Shown piece after piece: positions 1 to 9,436 of a stretch of 64,000 nt of DNA. A model generated the notes under the pieces. The model saw only the letters and a program-made list of their open reading frames with translations, searched no databases and was not told where the DNA came from. The position numbers and the translations under genes were made by a program. Positions within the stretch are counted from its first letter, which is position 1. Every line of letters starts with the position of its first letter. The DNA comes from Larkinella sp. C7 (GTDB lineage: Bacteria > Bacteroidota > Bacteroidia > Cytophagales > Spirosomataceae): NCBI RefSeq assembly GCF_006149005.1, contig NZ_VBSL01000003.1, positions 434,001 through 498,000 on the forward strand, written 5' to 3'.

Positions 1-2052
1 GTCCGCCTGACGGAAAAAACAGGTGCGGGAAACCCACTGATTCGTGGTGTTGCGGATCAGGTAAAAATCTACCTCGCCATTTCGGTAGTGAATGTGATCC
101 AGTGGCGTTTCGCGCTGGTCGGTTTTCTGGTCGGCGTAGCTGAAATCCGGCATGATTTTTAGCTCGGTCAGGGCGGGCAGTGCCGGTTTTTGATCGACCA
201 AACGGCCGCCCTGTTCCGCCAGCTTTTTCAGTTTTGCCCGAACATCAGCCGGAATTCGCCCTTCCGTTCCGATGCTCAACACCTTGTAGCGGCCGACGCC
301 CGGCAGCACCCACTCGCCGTTTTCGACGGTCAGATCCCGCATCAGCACTTCCGTGTTTACGACTTCGTAATCGTAGCCCGGCCCAACCGAAAACCAGGTG
401 TTTTTGGGCGGAATCAGGTTCGGGACGTTGTCGCCGTAATAATGCAGCACATCGGCAACGAAAGCGGTTTTTTGCAAGATGTATGAAATCCGGCTCAGGT
501 AGTCGTTGAACGGTTTGACTTTCGGCCAGTACGTCGTTCGGTCGTTGTAGTGCGTACCGGCAAAATAGGCGATGCCCGGATGACCCATTTCCGCCGGATT
601 GTGCGGAAAACCGTGAATCACCAGCCGGTTCATGCCCTCGCAGAACGCGCGGTCGGCGATGACTTTTAGATCCGACGGGCCTTCCTGCCAGTCCCAGTAA
701 CTCGTAAACGACTCTTCTTCAACGATCCCGCGTTTGTATATGTGCGAAGCGGCTGCAATCTCTTTCACGAGCCAGATCTTGTCCACCAGACTGTCCTTGT
801 CGTTTTCCATGAAAAATTCGCGGTTGTACCAGTATTCCCCGCGCGGCACATCCAGCGCCCCGAGTGCCTTCAGCGATTCGACCGGGATGTGGTGTAGGTG
901 CCCCGGTCCGCCCGATTCCGAAATGATTTGTAAGCCGTGGCTGTTGCAGATTTCTTTGGCTTTCCGGTAGTGGTTGTTGATCATCAGTTCAGACAGGGTT
1001 TTGTTAAAATCGAACTGAAAATTGTTGGCCACTTCCGGCTGATACCATTCCTTGTTGTAGATCGCGGGCAGAAATTTATAGAGGTCGTAGCCGTGAAGGT
1101 TGCGGAAAGCCGCCGGTAAGGTGGGCGTCCAGGTAAACTCCTTGGCTTCGTAACTGGCTAGATACAAGTTTTTTAACGCTGATTTGCTGAAGTCGCCGAT
1201 CCCGGGTTTCAGTCGGTCGATGAAATACATCACGTGCATCCGCGTCGCCGTGGAGTCGAAGTGGTCAATGATCGGGCCGACCGAATTGGGCGTGGGGCGG
1301 ATCAACTGCTCGCCGGAATTGGAGCAGACATACCGGTAAACGTCCCAAGCACCCGCCGGAGCTTTCCAGGTCAGTTGTTCGGTTTTGGCATCGAAATAGG
1401 CCGACACGTTGATCACTTTCGAGGTATCCAGCTGGGACGTCTGACCGGCGGGCAGGGCAATGACGGCCACTTCCTCGTGGTAAGCCGGTTTGCCATCGGC
1501 TCCGTATGGGATGGGTCTTGGGTTTCCTTTTTTGTCGGGTGTAATGGCTGGAAAGGGCAATTTGATAGCCTGCTCGCCCGCGCCTTGTACCGTCGTTTTG
1601 GAGAAGTAAATGGTTTTTGCCGCGTGTTGGGGCTGAACCCAACTGCCACCGGCGTTCCAGCTACTGGCCAGATTCAGACCCACTTCCAGGTCCAGCTTGC
1701 CCGCTTCCCGAATCGCCAGTTGGATGTTTTTGACCGACTCCTCGCTCATGAAAGCTGGCCCGGCGGGAATGAGCTGGTTGGGGTCGCTGGCGGGCGGCAG
1801 GCCGATTTCGAACAGATCGACACCCCCCATTCCGGCGTTTTTGATGGCAAGTAACTCTTCCTTCAACCGGAGGGTATCGACGTAACCGTTCAGCCACCAC
1901 CAGTAGACTTTGGGCCGGGCCTGAATGGGCGGATTTTTGAAGCCTTCTTTTAAGGTCGAATAGCTGATCGCTTCGGTTTCGGATGCGGTTTTGTTGCAGG
2001 AAACCAGTGAAACGAAAAGCCCAATCCCCAGCAGGCAGGAGGTGAATTTCAT
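1..2052 (-). CDS. GH106-like alpha-L-rhamnosidase lipoprotein (partial, C-terminus beyond window)
   Basis: The reading frame is open from ATG at 2052 to the window edge, giving 684 codons without a stop. The first residues form a lipoprotein signal with lipobox LVSC, cysteine at residue 19, so the enzyme is probably anchored to a membrane. About 30 residues later comes KVYWWWLNGYVD, then a segment reading GMGGVDLFEIG; this aromatic-rich start is typical of glycoside hydrolase family 106, which removes terminal alpha-L-rhamnose from plant and algal glycans. The family usually has 800 or more residues, so the C-terminal part is missing here. It is the last visible gene of a minus-strand operon after SusC, SusD and a 839-residue secreted protein. 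The family call rests on motif recall only. Confidence 0.8.
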   Translation of the reverse strand, partial: MKFTSCLLGIGLFVSLVSCNKTASETEAISYSTLKEGFKNPPIQARPKVYWWWLNGYVDTLRLKEELLAIKNAGMGGVDLFEIGLPPASDPNQLIPAGPAFMSEESVKNIQLAIREAGKLDLEVGLNLASSWNAGGSWVQPQHAAKTIYFSKTTVQGAGEQAIKLPFPAITPDKKGNPRPIPYGADGKPAYHEEVAVIALPAGQTSQLDTSKVINVSAYFDAKTEQLTWKAPAGAWDVYRYVCSNSGEQLIRPTPNSVGPIIDHFDSTATRMHVMYFIDRLKPGIGDFSKSALKNLYLASYEAKEFTWTPTLPAAFRNLHGYDLYKFLPAIYNKEWYQPEVANNFQFDFNKTLSELMINNHYRKAKEICNSHGLQIISESGGPGHLHHIPVESLKALGALDVPRGEYWYNREFFMENDKDSLVDKIWLVKEIAAASHIYKRGIVEEESFTSYWDWQEGPSDLKVIADRAFCEGMNRLVIHGFPHNPAEMGHPGIAYFAGTHYNDRTTYWPKVKPFNDYLSRISYILQKTAFVADVLHYYGDNVPNLIPPKNTWFSVGPGYDYEVVNTEVLMRDLTVENGEWVLPGVGRYKVLSIGTEGRIPADVRAKLKKLAEQGGRLVDQKPALPALTELKIMPDFSYADQKTDQRETPLDHIHYRNGEVDFYLIRNTTNQWVSRTCFFRQAD

Positions 2053-2112
2053 CGGGAGGAAGTAGTTAAGGGTTTAGGAATAAGTGAATCCGGATTGCAA
2101 ATCCCGACCAGC

Positions 2113-4632
2113 CTACCAGAATGCGACTAAATCACCGCTTACGTTTTCAACGACGTAGTGTTTGCCGTACTTTTTATCGCCGGATTTGAAGGCGGTTTTT
2201 CCTTTTTTCCAGGGATAACTGGCATTCGTGTAGACATTCAGACCTTGTTCCGTTACTTCGTCGTCCGGGTAAATCCGCACCGTGGCATTTTTCAGACCTG
2301 TCAACCGCACGCAGCGTTTCATGTGTTGTACGCCCGACGTCATCTCCTGACACGAAACCATGCCCTCGGCCTGATCGACAAAAAAGCGGCTTTCGCGGTG
2401 CCAGGCTTTGGGCATCGCATACACGGAATGGCCATTGGCCAGTTCGGTTTCGTAACCCGTCAGGATGGGTGCGCCCTGCGGCAGCTTAAACCGGTGGGTG
2501 ATGGTCGTGTTCGGGCAATAGCCGGAGAACATAAAACCGTTGCTGCTGCGTGAAATGGTCAATACCGGGTTTTTTACCGCCGGGTTCCGCTTGTCAACGC
2601 GGTAGTCGATCCCAAATTCGTTCAGCACATACCGCATCAGCAACGGGCCCGTGAACAGCTCCTCGGGATTGTCGGGGGTCAACAGTTTTCCGCCCGTAAA
2701 CTTGCTCGAATTGGTACCGCGCACGTAGGCCACTTTTCCGCCTTTCCACGCCTGGTTTTCGCGCACCCAAACCACGTCGCGTTCGCTGCCGGTCTGGGTC
2801 ATTTTTGCCAGCACTCTGGTTCCGGCATCGGTTTTGTTTTTGACCTGCGTAGCGACCCCGCCCCCCGAAAACAACGCCTGGTGAACGATCTTGTCGGGGT
2901 ACGGTTTGGTCAGTTGATCCAGTGTGATGCTTGATTTAACCTGAAATTCGCCTTCGAGCGCCTTCGTATTCTGAAGATTCAGCAGGGTTAGAAAAGCCGC
3001 TCCGGCGTGGTCGGCGGGTCCGTAAACGAGGAGTTTACCACCGTTCTGCACAAAATCGATCAGCTTTTTTTCGAGCGACGAACCGGCTTCCGGCACGATG
3101 GACACCAGAACCGACTCATCAAAATAGGCCGGTTTTTCGGTAACGACTTTCTGGAAAGAAGTGGTCGAGATGATCGTGTTAAGCGGAAAACCGTTGTTGA
3201 TGGCTTGCCGGATGAGCCAGTCGCCGTAGTAGATTTCCGGCAGTCGATCCGGTTGTTTGTAGGCCCAGGTGTGGTATTCCTCGAACGGATAAACCCACAC
3301 CAGCGGCCCCGGCGCCGTCGGCGAATCGTAGCGGGCTTTCAGAATGTGGGGCGTCACCTCGTCGGGCACCTGCGCGGGCATTTCGCCGTAAGAGTTGTCG
3401 GCAGTCAGAAAATTCAGGTGCGTCGGCAGCCGGATTTCGCCTTTGGCGTTGATGCGGGCCACCGAGAGCGGCAGGTAAATGTCGTGCGGTTCCTGCCCGT
3501 ACCGATCCAGCCACGGGCTGTTGACCCACCACGGATCGTGGGTGTAATACCGGAACAGATACCGCTCGTCGGGCAGTTCGGCCATACGCGACATGTACCC
3601 GACCATTTCCAGCCCAAAATCACCATCCAGAGCCGCCCAGGGCGAATTGGGTGGCGGCAGCATGTTGTATTTTCCACCATAAATCTGTTTCAGATCGACG
3701 CCGTCACGCGCCAGATCCGCGCCGGTGGAGAGGTTCGTGCCGCGCGTCTGGATCTGGAAGTTCGGGCATTCTTTCCGAAACAGGTTCCAGAAACCGGCAA
3801 TCAGTTCTTTCGTAGTCGCCAGTTTTTCCGGCAAAAATGCTTTGCCCGTAAACGTCGCACCCGTGGACGACCAGCCTTCGACGCCAAAGCCAAAACCGTT
3901 GCTGAGCCAGATGTAATCGTAGCCCAGATCGGTCAGAAAGTGCTGACTCTGGCGACCTAAAAACGTGCCGAACGGCGTATTGGCCGGAATGCCTTTCGGA
4001 AAACCGGCGTAGGAGTCGGAGTCCGCATTGAGTGTTGAATAACAACTGACCATCGTTTTGTGGCCCATCGCATTGCCGCCCAGAATTTCCGGGTGTTTTT
4101 TGTACTTGAACTCCGACTTGGCAAATTCCGGTCCGGGGTCGAACGTGGCCCCAATCATCACGGGTTTGCCGGTTATTTTTTGCCCGGTTTCTTTCAACGT
4201 CTGGATGATGAATTTCAAATCGCCGTAGGTAAACCGGGGCGGGTTTTCCATGTACAGGTAGGCCCGTTCGTGAAGCGACAATTCCTTCGGCCCCGACCCG
4301 ACTTCGTGCTGCGTGTTGGGATTGCCGATGTACCGCGCCCACTCCAGCGGCTGTTTCAGGTCGCCTTTGTAGTCCAGGATCTCCGACCCGTCCGACGTCC
4401 AGAGCATCACCGAAACCGTGTCGGTATGCCGCAGAAGCGACTGCCACTGGGTAAAGAGTTCCGTCGCCACCTGCTGAATATACGCCTTGTCGTTTTTCTT
4501 GAAAGGCTTGAGTGAGGCTTCCAGCGTGATGTTGTTGAACGGTTTTCCGCGCAAGGTCGAATTGTCGAGATTCGGGGTTTCCGTGGGAATGAAGCCGAAC
4601 AGGAGGAGGGTTAGTAAGATCGCTAGGCGCAT
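2113..4632 (-). CDS. Large secreted protein of unknown family in the rhamnosidase locus
   Basis: 839 residues with a short hydrophobic N-terminal signal. I do not recognise the family. The N-terminal two thirds alternates hydrophobic strands with conserved-looking aromatic and acidic stretches (for example VMLWTSDGSEILDY near residue 75 and ATFDPGPEF near 160), which suggests a TIM-barrel glycosidase fold. Around residue 520-550 the stretch LIDFVQNGGKLLVYGPAD resembles the class I glutamine-amidotransferase-like (beta-galactosidase trimerisation) domain seen after GH42-type barrels. The C-terminal 250 residues look like beta-sandwich. Placement between SusD and a GH106 enzyme suggests action on the same rhamnose-containing glycan. 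Any catalytic activity is inference. Confidence 0.7.
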   Translation of the reverse strand: MRLAILLTLLLFGFIPTETPNLDNSTLRGKPFNNITLEASLKPFKKNDKAYIQQVATELFTQWQSLLRHTDTVSVMLWTSDGSEILDYKGDLKQPLEWARYIGNPNTQHEVGSGPKELSLHERAYLYMENPPRFTYGDLKFIIQTLKETGQKITGKPVMIGATFDPGPEFAKSEFKYKKHPEILGGNAMGHKTMVSCYSTLNADSDSYAGFPKGIPANTPFGTFLGRQSQHFLTDLGYDYIWLSNGFGFGVEGWSSTGATFTGKAFLPEKLATTKELIAGFWNLFRKECPNFQIQTRGTNLSTGADLARDGVDLKQIYGGKYNMLPPPNSPWAALDGDFGLEMVGYMSRMAELPDERYLFRYYTHDPWWVNSPWLDRYGQEPHDIYLPLSVARINAKGEIRLPTHLNFLTADNSYGEMPAQVPDEVTPHILKARYDSPTAPGPLVWVYPFEEYHTWAYKQPDRLPEIYYGDWLIRQAINNGFPLNTIISTTSFQKVVTEKPAYFDESVLVSIVPEAGSSLEKKLIDFVQNGGKLLVYGPADHAGAAFLTLLNLQNTKALEGEFQVKSSITLDQLTKPYPDKIVHQALFSGGGVATQVKNKTDAGTRVLAKMTQTGSERDVVWVRENQAWKGGKVAYVRGTNSSKFTGGKLLTPDNPEELFTGPLLMRYVLNEFGIDYRVDKRNPAVKNPVLTISRSSNGFMFSGYCPNTTITHRFKLPQGAPILTGYETELANGHSVYAMPKAWHRESRFFVDQAEGMVSCQEMTSGVQHMKRCVRLTGLKNATVRIYPDDEVTEQGLNVYTNASYPWKKGKTAFKSGDKKYGKHYVVENVSGDLVAFW

Positions 4633-4647
4633 GTTTTGAATGAGTTG

Positions 4648-4732
4648 TTACACAGAGTTAACCAGAGAGGATCAGAGTTTATCAAAGTTTTTCTCTTTTT
4701 AACTCTGATCCTCTCTGATTAACTCTCTGTAA
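4648..4732. repeat. Word-repeat inverted repeat (hairpin A) inside the SusCD operon
   Basis: Arms 4648-4679 and 4701-4732 are 32 bases each and complementary except at two positions; the loop is 21 bases. The arms are built from recurring words such as CAGAG, TTAACC and ATCAGAG. The hairpin fills the gap between susD and the next gene of the same operon, so it is more likely an mRNA processing or stability element than a full terminator. The same words recur in the repeat at 36201-36297. Confidence 0.75.
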
Positions 4733-4741
4733 TAGTTAGCA

Positions 4742-6181
4742 TCAATACCCCGGATTCTGCTTGATGAGCGTCGGGTTCAGGTCGACTTCGTTCTGCGGAA
4801 TCGGGAAAATTAGCTCGAAATCGTCCACTTTAAAGGACAGATTCAGGCTGGCGTAATGGGCGTTCAGCACGGTTTGTGCCCGGCCCGTCCGCACCAGATC
4901 GAACCAGCGCTGGCCTTCGTACAGGAACTCGACCCGGCGTTCTTTTTCGATAGCCGTCCGCAGTCCGGCCTGGGTCAGACCGGTTAAGGCCGGCAATTTC
5001 GCCCGCGTCCGCACCTGATTGATAAAGGGCAGTGCCTCGGCGGTTTTACCCTGTTCGTTCAATACTTCTGCATACATCAGCAGCACATCGGCATACCGGA
5101 GTTGGGTGAATGTAATGGTGCCGTCGGACAGGTCGATGGCTTTGAAGTCCACGAATTTCAGACCATGACGGCTGTAGGATTTCCGGCCATTGATCAGCAA
5201 AACCGAATCGTTGACCGAGATGGCTTTGCGGGCATCACCGGTTTCGTAGGCTCTGATCAAATCCAGCGTCGGCACAATGCGCCCGGAGCCTTGCAGGTTG
5301 CCCGGAAAAATTGCCATGCTGGTAATGGCTGGGGTAAACAGGGCCGAATAGTTGTTGCCCATGCTGCGCCCCGCGACGTATTCAATTTCGAAAATCGACT
5401 CGGCCAGGTTGTTGTTGCCGTTCGTAAACAGCGTCCGGTAATCGGGCACCAGCGAATACGTTTTGGCGTCGATCACTTCTTTGAGTTTGGTTGCGGCCAG
5501 GTCGTAGTTTTTCAGCGTCAGGTAGACTTTTCCCAGCAGGGCTTTGACCGTCGGGCGGGATGCCTTCGTCCGGTCGGAATTGAGTGTAGCCGGCAACAGT
5601 GTTTCGGCGCTTGCCAGATCCGCCAGGATGACTTCGTACACCTGCGCGGCTGGTTTCAGGGCCAGATCGGCAGCCGCCACCTCCGCCGGGCTGCTGAACT
5701 CCTGGCTGATGAGCGGCACATTCCCGAACAGTCTGACAAGGTAAAAATAGCTGTAAGCCCGCAGGAACTGGGCTTCTCCCTTGATGCGGTCTTTGATGGT
5801 CTGGTCGAAGTTCACACCGTCGATGCGGTTGATGATCGCATTGCTGCGGGAGATGGTGTATAAACACGTGTTCCAGGCCGCCTGAATGTTCGTGTTGGTC
5901 GAAACCACGGCATTCTGGTCGAGCTGCATCTCGTTGACCGAGGGCGACGACCACTGGATCTCGGTGTTGTCCGTCGTCAGGTCCGCGAGATACATCACGT
6001 TGCTGGTGTTGAACAGACCGCGAAAGGTGCTGTAGACGCCCGTCAGCGCTGTCTCGAAATCGTTTTGATTTTTGTAAAACGTTTGGTCACTGATCTGGTA
6101 TTCAGGCGTCAGGGCCAGGAAATCCTTGCAGGAGGTGGCCGTAACGAGCAGGAGCAGGAAGACTAATAGGTTCTTTTTCAT
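4742..6181 (-). CDS. SusD/RagB-family outer-membrane glycan-binding lipoprotein
   Basis: 479 residues. A lipoprotein signal is followed by ATSCKDFL with the lipid-accepting cysteine at residue 18, then the family-typical SusD start (residues LTPEYQISDQTFYKNQNDFE). The middle is rich in TPR-like helices (AEAQFLRAYSYFYLVRLFG type, here near residue 140), and the C-terminus carries ERRVEFLYEGQRWFDLVRTG and ends in NPGY, both hallmarks of SusD proteins. It caps the SusC transporter encoded 20 bases upstream on the same strand and captures oligosaccharide at the cell surface. Length and order are standard. Confidence 0.95.
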   Translation of the reverse strand: MKKNLLVFLLLLVTATSCKDFLALTPEYQISDQTFYKNQNDFETALTGVYSTFRGLFNTSNVMYLADLTTDNTEIQWSSPSVNEMQLDQNAVVSTNTNIQAAWNTCLYTISRSNAIINRIDGVNFDQTIKDRIKGEAQFLRAYSYFYLVRLFGNVPLISQEFSSPAEVAAADLALKPAAQVYEVILADLASAETLLPATLNSDRTKASRPTVKALLGKVYLTLKNYDLAATKLKEVIDAKTYSLVPDYRTLFTNGNNNLAESIFEIEYVAGRSMGNNYSALFTPAITSMAIFPGNLQGSGRIVPTLDLIRAYETGDARKAISVNDSVLLINGRKSYSRHGLKFVDFKAIDLSDGTITFTQLRYADVLLMYAEVLNEQGKTAEALPFINQVRTRAKLPALTGLTQAGLRTAIEKERRVEFLYEGQRWFDLVRTGRAQTVLNAHYASLNLSFKVDDFELIFPIPQNEVDLNPTLIKQNPGY

Positions 6182-6201
6182 GGCAGTATCTGGAAACAGG
6201 A

Positions 6202-9200
6202 TTAGAAGGTTACCCGCAAGCCGATCGTGTACGTCCGGGGGTTGGGATACGCAAAAAAGTCGATCCCACTGCGGGCAATGTTGTCGCCCGTCGTGCTTCC
6301 TTCGGGGTCATAACCGGGGTACTTGGTAAAGGTGTAGAGGTTCGTCGCGTCGACATAGACCGAGAGCGCCTGTAACTTCAGCTTGCTCACCACCGTTTGG
6401 GGAAGCGCGTAGGCCAGATTGACGTTCCGGATGCGGACAAACGAGCCGTCGAACAGATACTTGGTCGTACCGGCGCTGAATCCGAAGGCGTAGTCGTTCC
6501 GAATGGCGCGCGACATCGTTCCCGCTCCGGGGTCCGTCGGTGATTTCCAGCGATCGGCCATGATGCCCAGTTGATTCTGCACCCCGGCACCGTTCAGCGA
6601 CACTTCACCCCCCTGAAAATAGATCTCGTTCCCCTGCGAACCGTTCACGCTGATGTTCAGGGTCAAGCCTTTGTAGGTGAAGCGGTTGCCCAGGCCCCAG
6701 GTGAAATCCGGCCAGGGATTACCCACGATGGTCCGGTCGTTCTGGGTGATGGTTCCATTGCCGTCGGCGTCCTGATACCGGTAATCGCCGGGCTGTACCC
6801 GGGGGTGTTGTTTCGGACTGGCGTTCACTTCTTCCTGCGTCTGGAATACACCCAGAATGTTGAGCAGCCGGAAGCTGGAAATGGGGTAACCCACCTGCGC
6901 TACCTGATAATCAGACGTTTGAATCCGGGCGGTTTCGGAGTTGAGGGCCAGCACCTTGTTGCGGTTCCAGCTGATGTTAAAGTCCGTACTCCACTGGAAA
7001 GCGCCTTTGCGGATGTTTTCGGAATTGATCGTCAGCTCAATCCCTTTGTTCTCCACTTCGCCAATGTTTTGCAGAGAACTGCTGAAACCGGAGGCTGCGG
7101 GTAGAATCACGTTCAGCAGAAGGTCTTTTTTGTGGGTTCGGTAGGCATCCACGATAAACGACAGGCGGTTCTGGAACAACGAGAGATCAAGACCGATGTT
7201 GGTTTGCACCGATTGTTCCCAGGTCAAAACCGTATTGGCCAGACTGCTGGGCACCACCCCCGAAATGACCTGACCGTTGGAAATGTTCCGCGAGATGCCC
7301 AGCAGGCCCTGGCTGGCGTAATTCGGAATCAGGTTGTTTCCGGAAATCCCGTAGCTCGCCCGGATTTTCAGATCGCTGATGAAGCTGACCGGCTTCATGA
7401 ACGATTCGTCGGACAGGCGGTAAGCCGCCGAAAAGGAGGGAAATGTCCCCCAGCGGTTTTCACGGCCAAACCGCGAACTGCCATCCTGCCGGATCGTAGC
7501 CGTAAACATATATTTTCCGGCCAGCGTGTAATTGACGCGGGCCAGCCACGACATCATCGACCATTCACTTTTGTAATTCGTTCCGGACGTAACCGCCCCG
7601 GCGGCCAGATACGGTACATCATCGGTCGGGAAATCGGACGCCCCCGCTTGCAGAATATCATCCGTATTTTTCTGAACGGTATAACCGACCAGCGCATCGA
7701 GATCGTGTTTTTCGCCAAACCGGTGCCGGTAATTCAGGGTGTTCTCGTTGAGCCAGTTCAGGCTCTTGCTTTCTGTCACCCCGGCCGTAGCCGCGCCGGT
7801 CCGGCTGGTGGCCAGCCCCACTTTCGACGATTTCCACAGGCGGGTGATGTTGTTGGAATAATTGACCCCCACCGATGTTTTGAAGATCAGGCCGTTCGCA
7901 ATTTCGTATTGCAGGTAATTGTTGGTGAAAACGTTGGTATTGTTCCGTTTATCGGTGAACTCAGCCGCAATGATCAGCGGGTGTTCGACCGGGATGCCCG
8001 TCGGGTCGGAAAACTCGGAGTAGTAATTACCGTTCGCATCATAAACCGGAATGGTCGGATCGCTGGCCAAAGCCGCCGAAATCAGCCCCCGGTGTTGCAG
8101 GTGACCTTCGGCGCGGGCAAAATCACCGTACGAATGCGCGCCCGAAAACGACGCGCCCAGTTTCAGACGCGGAGTCAGTTGGGCGTCGATGTTGGTACGG
8201 AGGGTGAACTTCTTGAAATCGGAGCCGATGATGATGCCCTTCTGGTCGAAATAACCGCCGGAGACGTAATAGCTGACGTCTTTGCTGGTACCGCTGGCGG
8301 CCAGTTGGTAGTTCTGCACCAGACCCTGCTGGAAGATAATGTCCTGCCAGTCGGTGCCATACCCGGAGTTGGCAAACTGGTCCGGCGTCCGGAAACCTGG
8401 TTTTACCTGCGTGGCCGTGCTGCGGAGGTTGTTGGGGTCTGTGGCTTTTCCGCCGGCAAACACCCAGGCGTTGTCGCGCCCTTCGGCCACGTATTCGGCA
8501 TACTCGCGGGGCGTCAGCAGGTCCAGTTTTTTGGCCAGTTGCTGAATCCCGGTCGAGTGTTCGAAGTTAATCGTGGTTTTGCCCTGCTTGCCGCGCTTGG
8601 TCGTAATGATCACCACCCCGTTGGCTCCCCGGGAACCGTAAATGGCGGTGGCCGAGGCATCTTTCAGGACCTGAATGGATTCGATGTCGGACGGGTTGAT
8701 CGTGCTGAGTGGGTTGATCCGGTTGGTTCCGCTGCTGCTGGCAATGTTGCTGGCTGAATAGGAACTGGAGCTGAAACTGCTCAGATCGGAGCCACCACCG
8801 CCCGTTCCGATGGCGTAGCCGTCGACCACGTACAGGGGTGAATTTCCGCCGGTGATCGAGCTGATCCCCCGGATGACGACGTTGACGTTCCCGCCCGGTG
8901 CGCCCGAGGTTTGCGTAATCTGTACCCCCGCGACTTTCCCCTGCATCATCTGATCGACGCTCGTGGCCGATGGAACCGGGACGAGGTCCTTGCTGGACAG
9001 GTTGACGATGGAACCCGTCAGATCCTTTTTCCGCTGGGTTCCGTAACCCACCACCACCACATCCTGCAATTGCTGCTGATCGGTTTTCAGCGTGATGTTG
9101 ATGGACGACCGGTTTTTGACCGCTATTTCCTGGGGCGTATAGCCAATGAAACTAACGACAACCGTGGCACTGGGCGACACCGACAGTCTGAAAGCGCCTT

Positions 9201-9399
9201 CGGTGTCGGATGTCGTTCCGTTGGTCGTGCCTTTTTCCGTAACGGTGGCGCCAATCAACGGCTGACCGTCTTCTTCGGCGGTTATTTTGCCACCAATGGT
9301 TACCTTGCCCGACTGGGCCAGGGCAACGCTACTGACGACCACAATAGCGAACACGCTGACCAGCAGCAGTCGCAGACGATGGAAGAGATTAGGATTCAT
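6202..9399 (-). CDS. SusC/RagA-family TonB-dependent outer-membrane transporter
   Basis: 1065 residues with a signal peptide, a carboxypeptidase-regulatory-like domain (about residues 33-110), the plug domain beginning with QDVVVVGYGTQRKKDLTGSI, and a long beta-barrel ending in an aromatic residue (YTIGLRVTF). These are the standard parts of SusC. It imports oligosaccharides in a TonB-dependent way together with the SusD encoded next to it. It follows the isomerase gene by 37 bases with no separate promoter visible, so both are probably on one mRNA. The substrate is inferred to be a rhamnose-containing glycan from the GH106 gene in the same operon. Confidence 0.96.
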   Translation of the reverse strand: MNPNLFHRLRLLLVSVFAIVVVSSVALAQSGKVTIGGKITAEEDGQPLIGATVTEKGTTNGTTSDTEGAFRLSVSPSATVVVSFIGYTPQEIAVKNRSSINITLKTDQQQLQDVVVVGYGTQRKKDLTGSIVNLSSKDLVPVPSATSVDQMMQGKVAGVQITQTSGAPGGNVNVVIRGISSITGGNSPLYVVDGYAIGTGGGGSDLSSFSSSSYSASNIASSSGTNRINPLSTINPSDIESIQVLKDASATAIYGSRGANGVVIITTKRGKQGKTTINFEHSTGIQQLAKKLDLLTPREYAEYVAEGRDNAWVFAGGKATDPNNLRSTATQVKPGFRTPDQFANSGYGTDWQDIIFQQGLVQNYQLAASGTSKDVSYYVSGGYFDQKGIIIGSDFKKFTLRTNIDAQLTPRLKLGASFSGAHSYGDFARAEGHLQHRGLISAALASDPTIPVYDANGNYYSEFSDPTGIPVEHPLIIAAEFTDKRNNTNVFTNNYLQYEIANGLIFKTSVGVNYSNNITRLWKSSKVGLATSRTGAATAGVTESKSLNWLNENTLNYRHRFGEKHDLDALVGYTVQKNTDDILQAGASDFPTDDVPYLAAGAVTSGTNYKSEWSMMSWLARVNYTLAGKYMFTATIRQDGSSRFGRENRWGTFPSFSAAYRLSDESFMKPVSFISDLKIRASYGISGNNLIPNYASQGLLGISRNISNGQVISGVVPSSLANTVLTWEQSVQTNIGLDLSLFQNRLSFIVDAYRTHKKDLLLNVILPAASGFSSSLQNIGEVENKGIELTINSENIRKGAFQWSTDFNISWNRNKVLALNSETARIQTSDYQVAQVGYPISSFRLLNILGVFQTQEEVNASPKQHPRVQPGDYRYQDADGNGTITQNDRTIVGNPWPDFTWGLGNRFTYKGLTLNISVNGSQGNEIYFQGGEVSLNGAGVQNQLGIMADRWKSPTDPGAGTMSRAIRNDYAFGFSAGTTKYLFDGSFVRIRNVNLAYALPQTVVSKLKLQALSVYVDATNLYTFTKYPGYDPEGSTTGDNIARSGIDFFAYPNPRTYTIGLRVTF

Positions 9400-9436
9400 A
9401 GGAAGAGGGTTTAGTACGCTGATTTACCGGATGTTA

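Noticed and set aside
4648-4732. Hairpin A as an ordinary terminator of susD
   Set aside because: The next gene is part of the same locus on the same strand, the loop is long, and no T-run follows the right arm in the direction of transcription.
7132-8757. A 541-codon plus-strand frame opposite susC
   Set aside because: It is antisense to a certain SusC gene, has low-complexity sequence rich in Arg, Gly and Val, and no domain. Long antisense frames are common in GC-rich genes.
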